A stretch of DNA of 64,000 bases from Pseudomonas jessenii. Its GTDB lineage: Bacteria; Pseudomonadota; Gammaproteobacteria; Pseudomonadales; Pseudomonadaceae. Below are positions 63,906 to 64,000 of this stretch, one piece after another (position 1 is the stretch's first letter; each line of letters opens with the position of its first letter). A program made the position numbers and the translations under genes. The notes under the pieces were generated by a model that was given only the letters and a program-made list of their open reading frames with translations, searched no databases and had not been told where the DNA came from. The stretch spans positions 62,001 through 126,000 of the forward strand of contig NZ_NIWT01000003.1 in assembly GCF_002236115.1 (NCBI RefSeq), read 5' to 3'.

Positions 63906-64000
63906 TTACAGTTTTTCCAGCGCCCGATTCAACTCAAGCACATTCACCACCGGCGGGCCTACCAATGGCTGCTCGGTGTGGGCGTCCAGCAGTTGTTGCA
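63906..64000 (-). CDS. kdpC: 3' end of kdpC (partial)
   Basis: Only the last 31 codons are present. The reading ends QQLLDAHTEQPLVGPPVVNV and then LELNRALEKL before TAA. The VNVLELNRAL ending is typical of KdpC, the small chaperone-like subunit of the high-affinity K+-transporting P-type ATPase. The rest lies beyond the right edge. The gap of 129 bases to kdpD holds a REP doublet. Confidence 0.88.
   Translation of the reverse strand, partial: QQLLDAHTEQPLVGPPVVNVLELNRALEKL

Overview
The window reads as chromosome of a Pseudomonas from the fluorescens group. The evidence is the lipoprotein OprI, an EF-P with Arg32 paired with the rhamnosyltransferase EarP, G+C-rich codon usage, and about a dozen REP doublets of the GTGGGAGCGAGC type. 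From about 14.3 kb to 57 kb the gene order matches, as far as I recall, the P. aeruginosa PAO1 block PA2824 (sagS) to PA2867. This is therefore mostly core genome. I see no phage, insertion sequence, CRISPR array, rRNA or tRNA.

Layout. 0-3.2 kb: the start of an SOS-type gene behind a perfect LexA box, a glutaredoxin-like protein, an ammonium transporter and a three-gene yqjD/yqjE/yqjK-like envelope-stress operon. 3.4-4.7 kb: dGTPase. 4.9-12.8 kb: a signalling cluster with a receiver-only protein, a NarL-type regulator, a BvgS/RocS-like unorthodox kinase and a Cache-HAMP-GAF-HD-GYP protein. 12.8-14.2 kb: fRMsr-type GAF protein and a DUF815 ATPase. 14.3-18.2 kb: the hybrid kinase SagS, then the redox genes ospR, gpx and msrB. 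18.4-31.3 kb: alaA, htpX, tpm, a ygiD-like dioxygenase, deaD, an enoyl-CoA hydratase, a spermidine-synthase-like protein, a class II DAHP synthase, ycaQ, a DUF1127 protein, a LysR regulator and a TSUP exporter. 31.4-34.7 kb: LysR, ohrR, ohr and an exported esterase. 34.9-45.7 kb: efp-earP, a Gre-like paralogue, cysB, a universal stress protein, 5'-nucleotidase, a ketopantoate-reductase-like/thioredoxin-like pair, PilZ, a class I DAHP synthase, a GNAT protein, oprI and an L,D-transpeptidase. 46.4-60.2 kb: tesA with the ybbA-ybbP exporter, greB, doxX, mltF-like, tatD, an MCP, a thioesterase, CHAD and a patatin-like protein. 60.4-64 kb: kdpE, kdpD and the end of kdpC.

How it fits together. Oxidative and thiol stress is a recurring theme: two MarR/OhrR-type two-Cys sensors control gpx and ohr, each next to candidate operators I can see, and msrB, an fRMsr-like GAF protein and thioredoxin/glutaredoxin-like proteins accompany them. 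A second theme is signalling related to c-di-GMP and surface life: the Roc-like system, HD-GYP, SagS and PilZ.

The least explained items are a highly structured repeat of about 320 bp at 46006-46330 with a three-way-junction fold, REP doublets in two opposite topologies, a HD-GYP domain split by an insertion of about 130 residues beside a receiver-only protein, and a Gre-family paralogue whose acidic tip motif is altered.
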